DNA of 44,447 bases from Acidobacteriota bacterium (GCA_021791875.1 JAJYVU010000025.1:1-44447); one strand, 5' to 3'; shown: positions 22,400 through 31,566, counted from the stretch's first letter. The notes: generated by a model not told the origin, from the sequence alone. Translations and numbers: made by a program.

Positions 22400-24856
22400 T
22401 CAATTAGGACTATGCGTGAGGGAGACATCAAGCCGGTATTGCGGCGCCGCGGTGATTCCGAGAAGCTGGGCTTTGTGGCGCAGCGCCTCGGTGCCTTCGC
22501 CGGTATAGCCGATGGCGGACTTTTGCGGCGCTGGCAAGATCAAGAGGCGCAAAGGCTTTTTGCCGATCAGTGCCTTCCAGGGCTGCATGCCGAGCTGCCA
22601 GGCCGTACCGTTCCAGAAATTGTCGTCGAGAAGCCGTTTACCGCTGTAGAGGCGTGCGACATCTCCGGTGTAACGGATATTGAGGAACACGTTGCTGAGG
22701 TCGGCATCGGAGGGCCAGGAGACGTGGATAGTCCAGGCGGCGGCGTGGGAGAAGTCTTTGCCTGTGGGGGCGAATGGCACAGGCCGCATTTGCTGCGCGG
22801 CAGACAGTGTGAGGGGGCGGGCGGAGTGCAGGAATGTGACGCTCAGTTTGGGCTGGGCTGATTTCACGCGCTCCGTATAGCTGCGGAAAAGATCGCCTGG
22901 GGATGTGTGGATCGGCGTGAGCGACGGAGGGATATCCGGTCCGAGCAGGCCGAAGCGGAAGCCGGGATTGCCGTTCGAGAGCAGGTGCAGGGTCGCGTGG
23001 CCGGAGTAGTACTGGTCGGGCGTGCGAACGAGGTCGGGCGAGCCATCGACCGTCCAGATCTGTTCGGCGGCAGAGCGCGAAAGCAACACGATGCGGACGG
23101 GCGAGTGGGGAAGCGTGATGACGACAGGGCTATTGCCGGCGTGGCAGCGGAGATAAAGAACACCGTGGCGTTGGGTGCCGGTGACATGACGGGCAGGAAA
23201 CCGCGGATGCTCGGAGGCGGCAAGGGCGAATTCAGGGGTGATGCCGGGAATGGCAAAGAAGAAGTAGAAGTTCTTGCCTTGCAGGCGGGCGTGCTTGAAG
23301 AGCTGCGCGGTGCTGTAGATAAGATTGTGCCCGTGGAGGTTGAAATTGACGGGCCAGATGCCATAAGCGCCGGAGGGCAAGGTGATGGGTCGATTGGGGA
23401 TTTGCAGGTTCTGTGACCGCAGGTGGATCTGGATCTGAAATCCAGGGCGGGCCGGCATGGAGGCTCCGCGCACATAGTTATTGAAAAAGAGGAAGGCGCG
23501 GTTGCCGGAGACACGCGCGGAGACGCGAGCAACGGACAGGTCGGCAGGGCTGGTGGGTTGCTCGACCGGCGCAGCGACAGTCATGGGCGCGAGCAGGGAG
23601 CCGTAATCATGGAGGAAATAGTCGACGAGCTTGAGGCGGCGAAAGGTTGCGCGCTCCTGGCCGAATTCGCCGAGGGGCGCCTGGAAATCGTAGGAACGGA
23701 CGGGCACGTCGGTGGGGTAGCCGGTGCGCTGGGATTCCTGGAGCGTGGTGAGTTTGCCTCGCGGATTGCGGCCGCCCTGGAACATGTAATAGCCGAGGAG
23801 GTTGGCTCCGGAGCCGAGCATGACCGGTGCGAGCGCGGCGATGTCATCGGGGCGGATGACGGGGCGGCGATAATAAGTGTCTTCGATGCCGCCTCCGATT
23901 TCCGCAGTCAGGAAGGGCGTGCCGCGATAGGCAGAGGCGCTGTTCTGGCCGTGACCGCCTTTTGCAGACATGGCTCCGGCGGCGCGGTTATGGAAGCGGA
24001 AGGCGAAGACGTCACGGGGTGAGAGCGTGCCGGGATGCCGATCCCATGGGGCCGCAGGATAGCCGCCGTAGACGGGCAACACTTGATCGAGCGGGATGGC
24101 GGCGCCGTCCCAGCCGGTGACGGTGTAGAGCGGTACGTCGATGCCGGCCTGAAGGGCAAGCCTTTTGAGCTCGCGAATGTGGGCGTCTCCGGAACCGGGG
24201 CCGAACTGGTGATATTCGTTTTCGATCTGCACGCCGATGACGGGGCCGTTGTCTTTCCAGAGCAAACCTTTGAGCTGGCGGCCAATCTGGTCATAGAAGG
24301 TGCGAACTTCAGCGAGATAGATGGGATTGTTGGTGCGAACGGGGCTGCGCTTGAGGACCCAGTCGGGCAGGCCGCCGTTGCGGGCTTCGGCGTGTGCCCA
24401 TGGACCGATGCGGGGATAGACGTACATGCCGTTTTTGGCGCAGAGTTCGACGAAATGGCGCAGGTTGCGGCGTCCTGACCAGTCAAAGTGGCCTTGCACT
24501 TCTTCCTGGTGGATCCAGATGACGTAAGTGGAGATGATCTGTACGCCGGCCGCTTTCATTTTGAGGATTTCCGGCTCCCATTCCCTGACCGGGACGCGGG
24601 AGTAATGGAATTCGCCCATGACCGGCAGCCACGGTTTGCCATTGAGGGCGAGATAGCGGGAATTAACGGTGAGCGTCTGGCCGTCTGCCGCTTTGGATGT
24701 GCCGAGCTGCGCCTGCACCGGTCTGGGCGGGGGCGCGGGCGTGGCGGCGTTGATAGGCACGATATTCTGTGCCGATGCGGAAGCAGAGGTGACGGCGAGA
24801 AGGAGCGCGACGAGGGAGCAGCGGAAACGGAGAGACAGAGTCAGAGAGCACCTCAT
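22400..24856 (-). CDS. GH35 beta-galactosidase, secreted
   Basis: 818-residue exported glycosidase that removes terminal beta-galactose. A signal peptide (about 1-29, ending ASASAQ) precedes the GH35 TIM barrel, which starts with GEFHYSRVPVREWEPEILKMKAAG. The acid/base is E214 in GVQIENEYHQFG and the nucleophile E319 in FLTAEIGGG. Roughly 450 C-terminal residues form beta-rich domains, including a jelly-roll-like segment WTIHVSWPSD...LNIRYTGDVARLY and a final segment on YSGKRLLDDNFWNGTAW. It is the only gene after its own promoter (dyad at 24973-24988) and lies directly downstream of the sensor kinase and response regulator genes. Galactose side chains of plant polymers are likely targets; this is inference. 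Confidence 0.92.
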   Translation of the reverse strand: MRCSLTLSLRFRCSLVALLLAVTSASASAQNIVPINAATPAPPPRPVQAQLGTSKAADGQTLTVNSRYLALNGKPWLPVMGEFHYSRVPVREWEPEILKMKAAGVQIISTYVIWIHQEEVQGHFDWSGRRNLRHFVELCAKNGMYVYPRIGPWAHAEARNGGLPDWVLKRSPVRTNNPIYLAEVRTFYDQIGRQLKGLLWKDNGPVIGVQIENEYHQFGPGSGDAHIRELKRLALQAGIDVPLYTVTGWDGAAIPLDQVLPVYGGYPAAPWDRHPGTLSPRDVFAFRFHNRAAGAMSAKGGHGQNSASAYRGTPFLTAEIGGGIEDTYYRRPVIRPDDIAALAPVMLGSGANLLGYYMFQGGRNPRGKLTTLQESQRTGYPTDVPVRSYDFQAPLGEFGQERATFRRLKLVDYFLHDYGSLLAPMTVAAPVEQPTSPADLSVARVSARVSGNRAFLFFNNYVRGASMPARPGFQIQIHLRSQNLQIPNRPITLPSGAYGIWPVNFNLHGHNLIYSTAQLFKHARLQGKNFYFFFAIPGITPEFALAASEHPRFPARHVTGTQRHGVLYLRCHAGNSPVVITLPHSPVRIVLLSRSAAEQIWTVDGSPDLVRTPDQYYSGHATLHLLSNGNPGFRFGLLGPDIPPSLTPIHTSPGDLFRSYTERVKSAQPKLSVTFLHSARPLTLSAAQQMRPVPFAPTGKDFSHAAAWTIHVSWPSDADLSNVFLNIRYTGDVARLYSGKRLLDDNFWNGTAWQLGMQPWKALIGKKPLRLLILPAPQKSAIGYTGEGTEALRHKAQLLGITAAPQYRLDVSLTHSPN

Positions 24857-24943
24857 CGGCGGTGAGTATGGCTGACGGCACCTGATTCACGCGGACGCGG
24901 TCCTATTGGATGGACCGCGTCCAGCGGTGAGAACGTCCTCCGT

Positions 24944-24988
24944 ACTATATGCAATCCGATAGGTGGGATGAATCCGACAAAAGTCGGA
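24944..24988 (-). promoter_or_regulatory. Activator-type promoter of GH35 gene (dyad copy 1)
   Basis: Read on the minus strand: dyad TCCGACTTTTGTCGGA (24988-24973), immediately followed by TTCATC (24972-24967, weak -35), a 17-bp spacer, and TATAGT (24949-24944, -10). Transcription would start near 24937, about 80 nt before the GH35 ATG. The same arrangement occurs at two other promoters in the window. Confidence 0.8.
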
Positions 24989-25035
24989 GCGGATGCCGAT
25001 GGCAGGGCCTGTTGCCCTAATAGAGTTCACAGGCC

Positions 25036-25665
25036 CTAGAGATGAGCCAGGCCGCGCTGCAGAGCGGCGATAACGGCCTGCGTGCGATCCGTGACATTGA
25101 GACGCATGAGGATGACGCTTACGTGGGATTTGACGGTGGCCTCTTTGATGCGCAGTTCTTCGGCGATTTCGCGATTGCTTCTGCCACGCACGAGCAAGGA
25201 TAGGACTTCGCGCTCGCGAGAACTGAGTTCGGTGCCAGGGAGGCGCGAGGCAAGAGCGCGCGCTACGGGAGGTGGAACGAATCGTCCGCCAGCATGGACC
25301 TTGCGCAGTGCGTCGATGAGGGCCTCGTGAGGCATGCCTTTGATGAGATAGCCGCGCGCTCCGGCTTCGAGGGCCTGATGGATATCCTCATCGCCTTCAT
25401 AGGTAGTGAGCACGATGAAACGCGCCTGCGGGGCGAAGCGGCGAATTTCGCGAATGGCCTCAACGCCGCCGCGGTCAGGGAGGCGCAGATCCATCAGAGT
25501 GATGTCTGGCCTGTGTTCGTGGAATAATTTGACGGCTTCGTCGGCGGTCCCGCACTGGGCGACGACAGACATATCACCGCGGGCCTGGATGATGGCGACG
25601 ACGCCGTAGCGCATGATCGGATGATCATCGACGACGAGCACTTTCAGATTTGCTGCATCCGTCAT
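25036..25665 (-). CDS. NarL/LuxR-family response regulator
   Basis: 209-residue two-component regulator. The receiver domain (6-120) has the acidic pair D13-D14, the phospho-acceptor D59 in LMDLRLP and the conserved Lys in GYLIKG. The LuxR-type helix-turn-helix (about 145-205) reads LSSREREVLSLLVRGRSNREIAEEL and KEATVKSHVSVILMRL. The ATG at 25665 overlaps the TGA of the kinase gene (ATGA), showing translational coupling; an in-frame upstream extension exists but lies within the kinase. It is the only DNA-binding regulator in the locus and the obvious candidate to bind the TCCGAC-N4-GTCGGA dyads at the GH35, GH-A and TonB receptor promoters. Confidence 0.93.
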   Translation of the reverse strand: MTDAANLKVLVVDDHPIMRYGVVAIIQARGDMSVVAQCGTADEAVKLFHEHRPDITLMDLRLPDRGGVEAIREIRRFAPQARFIVLTTYEGDEDIHQALEAGARGYLIKGMPHEALIDALRKVHAGGRFVPPPVARALASRLPGTELSSREREVLSLLVRGRSNREIAEELRIKEATVKSHVSVILMRLNVTDRTQAVIAALQRGLAHL

Positions 25666-28600
25666 ATTCCTACCTTTTCTCCGACTGGAAAGAGCGAGGA
25701 GCGGCGCAGGCGAAAGCGAACCGAGGTTCCCTGGCCGGGTGCGCTGGTCCATTCGATTTTTCCGTTGAGGCGCTCGATGCGTTCGCGCATGCCCGCGATG
25801 CCGTAGTGGGGTTTGCCGTCAGCCGGCATGGTTCCGAGTTCAAAGCCGGCGCCGTTATCGCTGACTTTGCCCTTGAGGTCGTCTTTTCCGAAGCAGAGCT
25901 CGATGGAGACACGGGAGGGTTTGCCGTGCAAAGCGGCGTTGTAGACACCTTCGCGAATGACCATGAGAATTTCGTGGGCGATGGATGTGGGGATGAGAAA
26001 GCGCTGGCCTTCACTTTGACATTCGATGGAGATACCGAATTCCTTGCTGGTTTGTTCGGCCAGCAGGGTGACGGAGTTGGAGAGATTCTGGCGGGGCTCG
26101 TCGCCGTGGCGGAGGTTCCAGACTGCTTCACGGGCTTCATCGATGGTGGTGCGGACCTGAGTGCGGGCGAAATTGAGGAGTTCTTCGCGGAGGTTTTCAT
26201 TTTCGCGTTCCAGGCTGGAAATGGCCTCAAGGAGCGCTGAGATGCTGGTGCAGCCCTGAATGACGGTGTCATGCATTTCGCGCGCGAGGCGGCTGCGCTC
26301 ATTGAGCACGGCCTTGAAGCGCAACTGCAGGGAGCGCACGCGCCAGCGATAGGCGAGGAGGCTGGCAAGACAAAGCGCCAGAACGGCAATGGTAAGGAAC
26401 CACCAGGTGGCATAGAAATGAGGTTCCTTGCGGAATGAGAGGACGGCCTCAGAAGTGGACGAGGGATTATTGAGCGGAAAGTCGACCACGTAAAAGTGAT
26501 AGTGGCCGGGCGGAAGGTTGGTATAGGTCGCGACGTGATTGGAGCCGGCGTAGGTCCAGGAGCGATCGAAAGGGACAAGGCGATAGCGGAAGCGGATATC
26601 ATCCTGCGATCGCAGCGAGAGTGGAGCGAAGGCAATTTCAAGCCGCGAAGCGTCGGCGGAAAGCAGGTGGAAATGGGAGGGTGCCATCTGGTTGCCGTCG
26701 ACGGCCACATCGGTGAGCAACAGCCTTGGGGCTTTTTCGCGCGGGGTGGGTTGATAGAGGATGTGGACCGCGCCTTTGTTGCTTGGAAACCAGACTCCGC
26801 CGTCTGCGCCGAGGCAGCCGGAAGGCTGGCGCCCGCCGTAGAGCTGCGCTCCGTCGGCGTCGTAGGGCATGTTGTAGATGGTGACGGGCAGATGCAGGCC
26901 GGGCGTGAGCGAAGCATTGTCGAGCGCGGCGAGCGGGATGGAAGAGATGGTGTTGGGGCTGCTCATCCAGAAGCGGCCGTGATGGTCGGCGAGGATCTGA
27001 TAGATGCTGTTGCTGGCAAGCCCCTGCCTGGTGGTGAACTGCGTGAGCTTTCCGTCGCGATAGCGGAAGAGGCCGTAGTCGCGCGTGCCAAACCAGAGGA
27101 CGCCATTGGGGTCCTGCAGGATCGACCAGATTTTTTCGCGGCCAAGGCGGCGGGTTGCGGCGTTCTGCACGAAGCGATGGCCATTCCAGCAGCTGAGGCC
27201 CTGATCGGTGCCGATCCAGATGTTGCCCTTGCGATCCTGAATGAGCGCGCGGGTGCTGAAATATGCAAGGCCATTGCGCATGCCGTAGTTGTAGGTGTGG
27301 CCGTGCACGATGTGACTGAGCCCCTGATCGGTGGCGATCCACATGGAGCCGTCGCGGCTCTGGAGAAAGACGCGGACAAAGTTGTTGACCAGCGTCTTGG
27401 GTGCAGAGTAGTGCACGATACCGTGCGAAGTGAGGTGATAGGCGCCGCTGCCATCGGTGCCTATCCACAAGGTACCCTCGCGGTCACGAAAGACGTTGCG
27501 GACCGAGACCTTCGGCATGCCGGGGAAGGTGTATGGCCGGGCGCGGTCATTGCGGATGGCATAGACGCGAGTGGCGACATCCCAGATGGTGCCGTCCGGG
27601 TCAGAGGAGACGGTTTCGTAATCGGGATCGGAGCCGCCGGGCAGGGGAATGACGCGCACGGGGGTCCTGCTGAGGCGCACGAGACCATCCTGCGTGCCGA
27701 TCCAGATCTGATGATGGTTGTCTTCGAAGATGTCGAGGACGGTGTTGCTGGGCAGGAGTCCGCGCACGCTGATTTTCCGGAGGGTATGGTGGCTCCAGGT
27801 GTAGAGGCCGTGACCGATGGTGCCGATCCAGAGGGTGCCATTGGAGGTCTGGCGCAAAGTGCGCACGGTTCCGTTGATTCCGGGGATGCGTACGAAGTGG
27901 TTGCCGACCAGGCGCTGCAAGCCGCCGACAGTGCCCACCCAGATGGTGCCATCCCTGGTTTGCAGAATGGATTTGACGCGATTCTGGCTGTAAGCGCCGG
28001 GCAGCTTGAACTCGCGGACGCTGTTGCCGTCGAAGCGCAGCAAACGTGACCCGCCGACCCAAACGCGATGCTCACGGTCCTGAATGATGGCGTGTACGGC
28101 GAGGCCGGGGGCGACCTGAGAAGTGTCAATGTGATGGATGACGCCGTGGACCATGCGGAAGAGACCGTTGTCGGTGCCGATCCAGAGGTGGCCGGCATTG
28201 TCCTGCATCACGCAACGGACAAAGTTGTCAGTCAGGCCCTGCTTCGTGGAATAAACATGGAAGGCTCCATGCACGTAATGCACAAGGCCGCCGCCTTCCG
28301 TGCTGAGCCAGAGAGTGCCGTCTTTTGCGATGAGAAGAGAGAAGACGCTGTCTTCGGGGAGTTCCGGATTAGTCATGCGGCTGTAGGTGATGAACCGCGA
28401 GCCGTCAAAACGGGAAAGGCCACCAGTGGTACCCACCCAGAGGTAGCCGTCAGGGGTTTGGGCCAGGGACTGCACCGTTTCTTCGGGCAGGCCGTTCTGG
28501 ATGTGCCAGACGCTGCGAGTGAACTGTGCCGGGGACTTGGCGGCGGCCCATGTGGTGGAGACAAAAAAGAGCACAAAGAGCAATGTGCCGAGACAAGACA

Positions 28601-28676
28601 GGAGACATTTGTGATGAGCGCCGCACGAGCGGGCGCACCAGAGGCGAGCGGGTTGTCGTGGATCACGCTGCGGCAT
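25662..28676 (-). CDS. Reg_prop/Y_Y_Y sensor histidine kinase (HisKA_3 type)
   Basis: 1004-residue membrane sensor kinase. A signal/anchor helix (about 24-45) is followed by a large periplasmic beta-propeller built of two-component-regulator-propeller repeats (GLPEETVQSLAQTPDGYLWVG, and many GxLWIGT repeats, to about residue 640), a Y_Y_Y domain (about 690-750, FRYRLVPFDRSW...NLPPGHYHF), one transmembrane helix (about 758-780), a HisKA_3 dimerisation domain with the phospho-accepting H802 in REMHDTVIQG, and a HATPase with VSDNGAGFE. This periplasmic architecture is the one used by Bacteroidota hybrid two-component systems to sense oligosaccharides. It overlaps and precedes the response regulator gene. 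Ligand unknown; a glycan fragment is likely. Confidence 0.94.
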   Translation of the reverse strand: MPQRDPRQPARLWCARSCGAHHKCLLSCLGTLLFVLFFVSTTWAAAKSPAQFTRSVWHIQNGLPEETVQSLAQTPDGYLWVGTTGGLSRFDGSRFITYSRMTNPELPEDSVFSLLIAKDGTLWLSTEGGGLVHYVHGAFHVYSTKQGLTDNFVRCVMQDNAGHLWIGTDNGLFRMVHGVIHHIDTSQVAPGLAVHAIIQDREHRVWVGGSRLLRFDGNSVREFKLPGAYSQNRVKSILQTRDGTIWVGTVGGLQRLVGNHFVRIPGINGTVRTLRQTSNGTLWIGTIGHGLYTWSHHTLRKISVRGLLPSNTVLDIFEDNHHQIWIGTQDGLVRLSRTPVRVIPLPGGSDPDYETVSSDPDGTIWDVATRVYAIRNDRARPYTFPGMPKVSVRNVFRDREGTLWIGTDGSGAYHLTSHGIVHYSAPKTLVNNFVRVFLQSRDGSMWIATDQGLSHIVHGHTYNYGMRNGLAYFSTRALIQDRKGNIWIGTDQGLSCWNGHRFVQNAATRRLGREKIWSILQDPNGVLWFGTRDYGLFRYRDGKLTQFTTRQGLASNSIYQILADHHGRFWMSSPNTISSIPLAALDNASLTPGLHLPVTIYNMPYDADGAQLYGGRQPSGCLGADGGVWFPSNKGAVHILYQPTPREKAPRLLLTDVAVDGNQMAPSHFHLLSADASRLEIAFAPLSLRSQDDIRFRYRLVPFDRSWTYAGSNHVATYTNLPPGHYHFYVVDFPLNNPSSTSEAVLSFRKEPHFYATWWFLTIAVLALCLASLLAYRWRVRSLQLRFKAVLNERSRLAREMHDTVIQGCTSISALLEAISSLERENENLREELLNFARTQVRTTIDEAREAVWNLRHGDEPRQNLSNSVTLLAEQTSKEFGISIECQSEGQRFLIPTSIAHEILMVIREGVYNAALHGKPSRVSIELCFGKDDLKGKVSDNGAGFELGTMPADGKPHYGIAGMRERIERLNGKIEWTSAPGQGTSVRFRLRRSSLFPVGEKVGI

Positions 28677-28754
28677 GTGAATTCAGCGTAGCGGCTCGAA
28701 AGCAGATTCCTGGAGTCGTGGCAGTGGTTCGGATGAGGCCGGCATTTTGGGTGG

Positions 28755-28784
28755 ATTGTACGACGGCGAGGGATGGTCCATCAA
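28755..28784 (-). promoter_or_regulatory. Possible promoter of the kinase-regulator operon
   Basis: On the minus strand TTGATG (28784-28779), an 18-bp spacer and TACAAT (28760-28755) lie about 80 bp upstream of the kinase ATG. No copy of the TCCGAC dyad is attached, so the regulators would be expressed independently of their targets. The remaining part of the 28677-29102 gap shows only the dyad promoter of the GH-A gene. Confidence 0.4.
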
Positions 28785-28970
28785 AGACATTGCGATGCGG
28801 CGCCTTGTCGCCGGTGCGGCGGGGGAATGCGAGATCGAGTCTGTCGGACGGCTGGCTCACCGGGTTCTGGCTGCTGGAGATTCTGCTTCGAGGCACACGG
28901 GGACTCGAGCGTGTATGGGAGACGCCAGTGTGCGATAGAGCATCAGAACACAACCGATAGAGCGTTGGAA

Positions 28971-29015
28971 TCCGACTTTTGTCGGATTCGTGGAACAGGG
29001 ATGGTCCCATAGAGT
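28971..29015 (+). promoter_or_regulatory. Activator-type promoter of GH-A hydrolase gene (dyad copy 2)
   Basis: Dyad TCCGACTTTTGTCGGA (28971-28986), abutting TTCGTG (28987-28992, weak -35), 17-bp spacer, TAGAGT (29010-29015, -10). The dyad is identical to that at the GH35 promoter. It gives a leader of about 80 nt before the ATG at 29103. Confidence 0.8.
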
Positions 29016-29102
29016 GTGAGCGGGATTTGTGCGCGGATTCCGGAAGCGCGAAGTCTGCTGCGACGAAACCCTCTTCCACGGGTTCTGGTAGAAAGGACAT
29101 CC

Positions 29103-31217
29103 ATGAGACTCCATATTGCTGTCGCTGCTCTGTCATTACTTCTGCCTGCCAGTGCTGTTTCCGGTCAGGCAACTTCGGTCATGAAGCCGTTTTCGCTGAA
29201 TGATCCGGCGGCGGCGCGTGAACACTCACCGGTGGATATGTCATTTCTGCTGGATGCGCCGGCGGGCAAAGATGGGTTTATCCGCGTGGAGAATGGTCAT
29301 CTGGCGGATGGCAGGGGCAGGCGCATTCGGTTGTGGGGAGTGAATATCACGGACTGGAGTCCGGGTTCGCGGCAGATTCCGGCCAAGAAGTATGCGGCGT
29401 ATTGGGCGGCGACGCTGGCGCGACATGGGGTGAACTGCGTGCGGTTCCAGTTTCTGGACCTGCGCGAGCCGCGAGGGCTGATCAGCGACAAGTATGCGAA
29501 TACAGAGGTGTTTGATCCCGCACAGCTGGAACGCGAGGACTATTTTATTGCGCAGTTGGAAAAGCGCGGCATTTACATCGACTTCAACCTGCTGGTGGGG
29601 CGTCCGTTCTCCGATGCGGATGGTGTGGTGGATGCAAAGCAGCTGGGGCAGGGCGCGAAAGGGACATCGCTGTTTGATAAGCGACTGATTGAGTTACAGA
29701 AGCAATATGCGCGTGAACTGCTGGACCATCGCAATTCGTACACAGGGCGGAAGTATGTGGATGATCCGGGGGTGGCGCTGGTGGAAATCAACAATGAGGA
29801 TGCCATCGATATTGGTTATCGCGCGCCGTCGCCGTTTTATCTGCACGAACTAACCGCGATGTATAACGCGTGGCTGGCGAAGCATCGCTCGCCGGAGCAG
29901 ATTGCCCGCCTGCGCGAGATTACCGGGGTCAAGGGCGCCGCGCCGGTACCGCTGATGCAGGGGCCGTGGGAAGCTCCCTATGCTCCGCGGGCGCGCTATT
30001 ACGCGGAGGCTGAGTTTTACAACTTTGTGCAGCGCCATTACTTCACCGAGATGGATCATTACCTGAAGCAGACGCTGGGGTTGAAGTCGCTGGTGATTGC
30101 GACGGCAGATCATGCGCATCTGCACAGCGGCTACCCGATGCTGAAGGCAACCGAGCATATGGATGTGATTGACGGGCATGACTACTGGGAGCATCCGGAC
30201 AAGTATGTGCGGAAGTCGCCGATGGTGAATGATCCGCTGCAGTCGACGGTGGTGAAGCTGTCGCGGTCGGCAATTGCGGGCAAACCATACACTGTGAGCG
30301 AGGTGAACGAGCCGTTTCCGAACAACTCCGACAGCGAGCAGATTCCGATTCTTGCGAGTTACGGGCTCCTGCAGAACTGGGACGCGATCATGTGGTACAC
30401 CTTTGAGCCGAAGGCCGATCCGGAGTGGAAGCCTTATGTGGGCGATCCGTTCGATATGTCGCAGGATCCGGTGAAGATGGCGGAGCTGGCCGAAGGCGCG
30501 CTGGTATTTCTGGGCGGCGATGTGGCGCCGGCGCGGAGTACGGTGACACGCAGTTACACGGCAAAGCAGGTGTATGACAGCATGATTCTTCCTGCGGCGA
30601 CGCAGGCGCCGTACTTTACGCCGGGATTTCCGTTGTATCTGCCGCTGGAGCATGAAGTTCGCATTTCATCGTTTGATGGGCCGCCGACGCGGAAGTTCAG
30701 CGATGAAGCGGTGCCGGATCCGATTGTGTCCGATACGGGGCAATTGGCGTGGTACACATCGCAAGGCAAGAACGGACTGGTGACAGTGGATGCCCCGCGC
30801 ACGCAGGCGCTGGTGGGGTTTGTGCGCGCGAACGGAAAGGCGGTGAGCCATCTGAAGGCAGATGTCGGGAACCGATTCTGTACGATCTGGCTGACCTCGA
30901 TGGATGGGAAGCCGATTTCGGAATCGTCAAAAATGCTGCTGGTGGCCGGCGGGCGAGTCGAGAATACCGGCGAGCGTTGGAATACGGCGGATACCGGACT
31001 GACGCATTGGGGTGGGCCCCCGACGCTGATCGACCAGGTGCGGGGCACGCTGACCTTGCGACATCTGGATGGAGCGCATGCGGTTCTGCTACAACCGATC
31101 AACGGCGCAGGACAGCCGGATGGGCCGGCAATCGATACGAAGAAGACAGGTGCGGGATGGGTGCTGCCGCTGGGCGAGCCGGTGACCATGTGGTACGAGG
31201 TCACGGTGAAGCGATAG
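29103..31217 (+). CDS. Clan GH-A glycoside hydrolase (GH5-like), secreted
   Basis: 704-residue exported protein. The ATG at 29103 follows GAAAGGA and opens directly into a signal peptide (1-21, ending SAVSGQ); the frame is open further upstream but that part would overlap the promoter. The TIM barrel begins near residue 55 with RLWGVNITDW and ARHGVNCVRFQF, has the Asn-Glu acid/base pair N231-E232 in ALVEINNED and the probable nucleophile E400 in YTVSEVNEP, and is followed by a beta-rich C-terminal domain (about 500-704). The fold and catalytic residues place it in clan GH-A, but I cannot fix the family number or substrate. It shares its promoter type with GH35 and the TonB receptor, so it probably acts on the same polymer. 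Confidence 0.8.
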   Translation: MRLHIAVAALSLLLPASAVSGQATSVMKPFSLNDPAAAREHSPVDMSFLLDAPAGKDGFIRVENGHLADGRGRRIRLWGVNITDWSPGSRQIPAKKYAAYWAATLARHGVNCVRFQFLDLREPRGLISDKYANTEVFDPAQLEREDYFIAQLEKRGIYIDFNLLVGRPFSDADGVVDAKQLGQGAKGTSLFDKRLIELQKQYARELLDHRNSYTGRKYVDDPGVALVEINNEDAIDIGYRAPSPFYLHELTAMYNAWLAKHRSPEQIARLREITGVKGAAPVPLMQGPWEAPYAPRARYYAEAEFYNFVQRHYFTEMDHYLKQTLGLKSLVIATADHAHLHSGYPMLKATEHMDVIDGHDYWEHPDKYVRKSPMVNDPLQSTVVKLSRSAIAGKPYTVSEVNEPFPNNSDSEQIPILASYGLLQNWDAIMWYTFEPKADPEWKPYVGDPFDMSQDPVKMAELAEGALVFLGGDVAPARSTVTRSYTAKQVYDSMILPAATQAPYFTPGFPLYLPLEHEVRISSFDGPPTRKFSDEAVPDPIVSDTGQLAWYTSQGKNGLVTVDAPRTQALVGFVRANGKAVSHLKADVGNRFCTIWLTSMDGKPISESSKMLLVAGGRVENTGERWNTADTGLTHWGGPPTLIDQVRGTLTLRHLDGAHAVLLQPINGAGQPDGPAIDTKKTGAGWVLPLGEPVTMWYEVTVKR

Positions 31218-31317
31218 GGGAGCGCTGCTCATGCGGCGGCTCAGAGTGAGGTCCGGAAAGGCCACGCTTCGCGGCGCGAGGCGGTTATCTGAGCGGCTTC
31301 AGGAAAAATTTGTCCAA

Positions 31318-31362
31318 TCCGACTTTCGTCTGATTCATGCCGTTTGCTGAAAGGCTTAGTAT
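31318..31362 (+). promoter_or_regulatory. Activator-type promoter of TonB receptor gene (dyad copy 3)
   Basis: Dyad TCCGACTTTCGTCTGA (31318-31333; one change in the right arm), abutting TTCATG (31334-31339, weak -35), 17-bp spacer, TAGTAT (31357-31362, -10). It leaves a leader of about 200 nt before the receptor ATG. The rest of the 31218-31566 gap contains no supported gene. Confidence 0.75.
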
Positions 31363-31566
31363 GCACGACGGAATGAAAGACCATGCCCGAAGCGTGTTTG
31401 TACACACGGTGTCATCGGTGAAGCCGTATTGCATGAACTTCATGAACGAGCGGTAAGAAGAGATTTTTTGAGAGTGCTGAGAAAAGTTTGAGGTGGAGTG
31501 CGCGCAGGCAGAGGGATTCAGGCCTGAGGCAACTGCTCCGAAAGCTACTGTACGGAGGCGTACTGA

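Noticed and set aside
24973-24988. Dyad after the response regulator gene as a terminator
   Set aside because: The stem is only 6 bp with no U-run after it, and identical copies sit upstream of genes with matching -10 boxes, so a regulatory role fits better.
26496-28049. 517-codon plus-strand ORF opposite the sensor kinase
   Set aside because: It is an antisense shadow created by high-GC codon bias; the opposite strand has clear propeller repeats.
31373-31456. 27-codon ORF in the leader of the TonB receptor gene
   Set aside because: It starts about five bases after the predicted transcription start, with only a poorly spaced GGA; no amino-acid bias suggests an attenuator peptide, so it was not listed as a gene.
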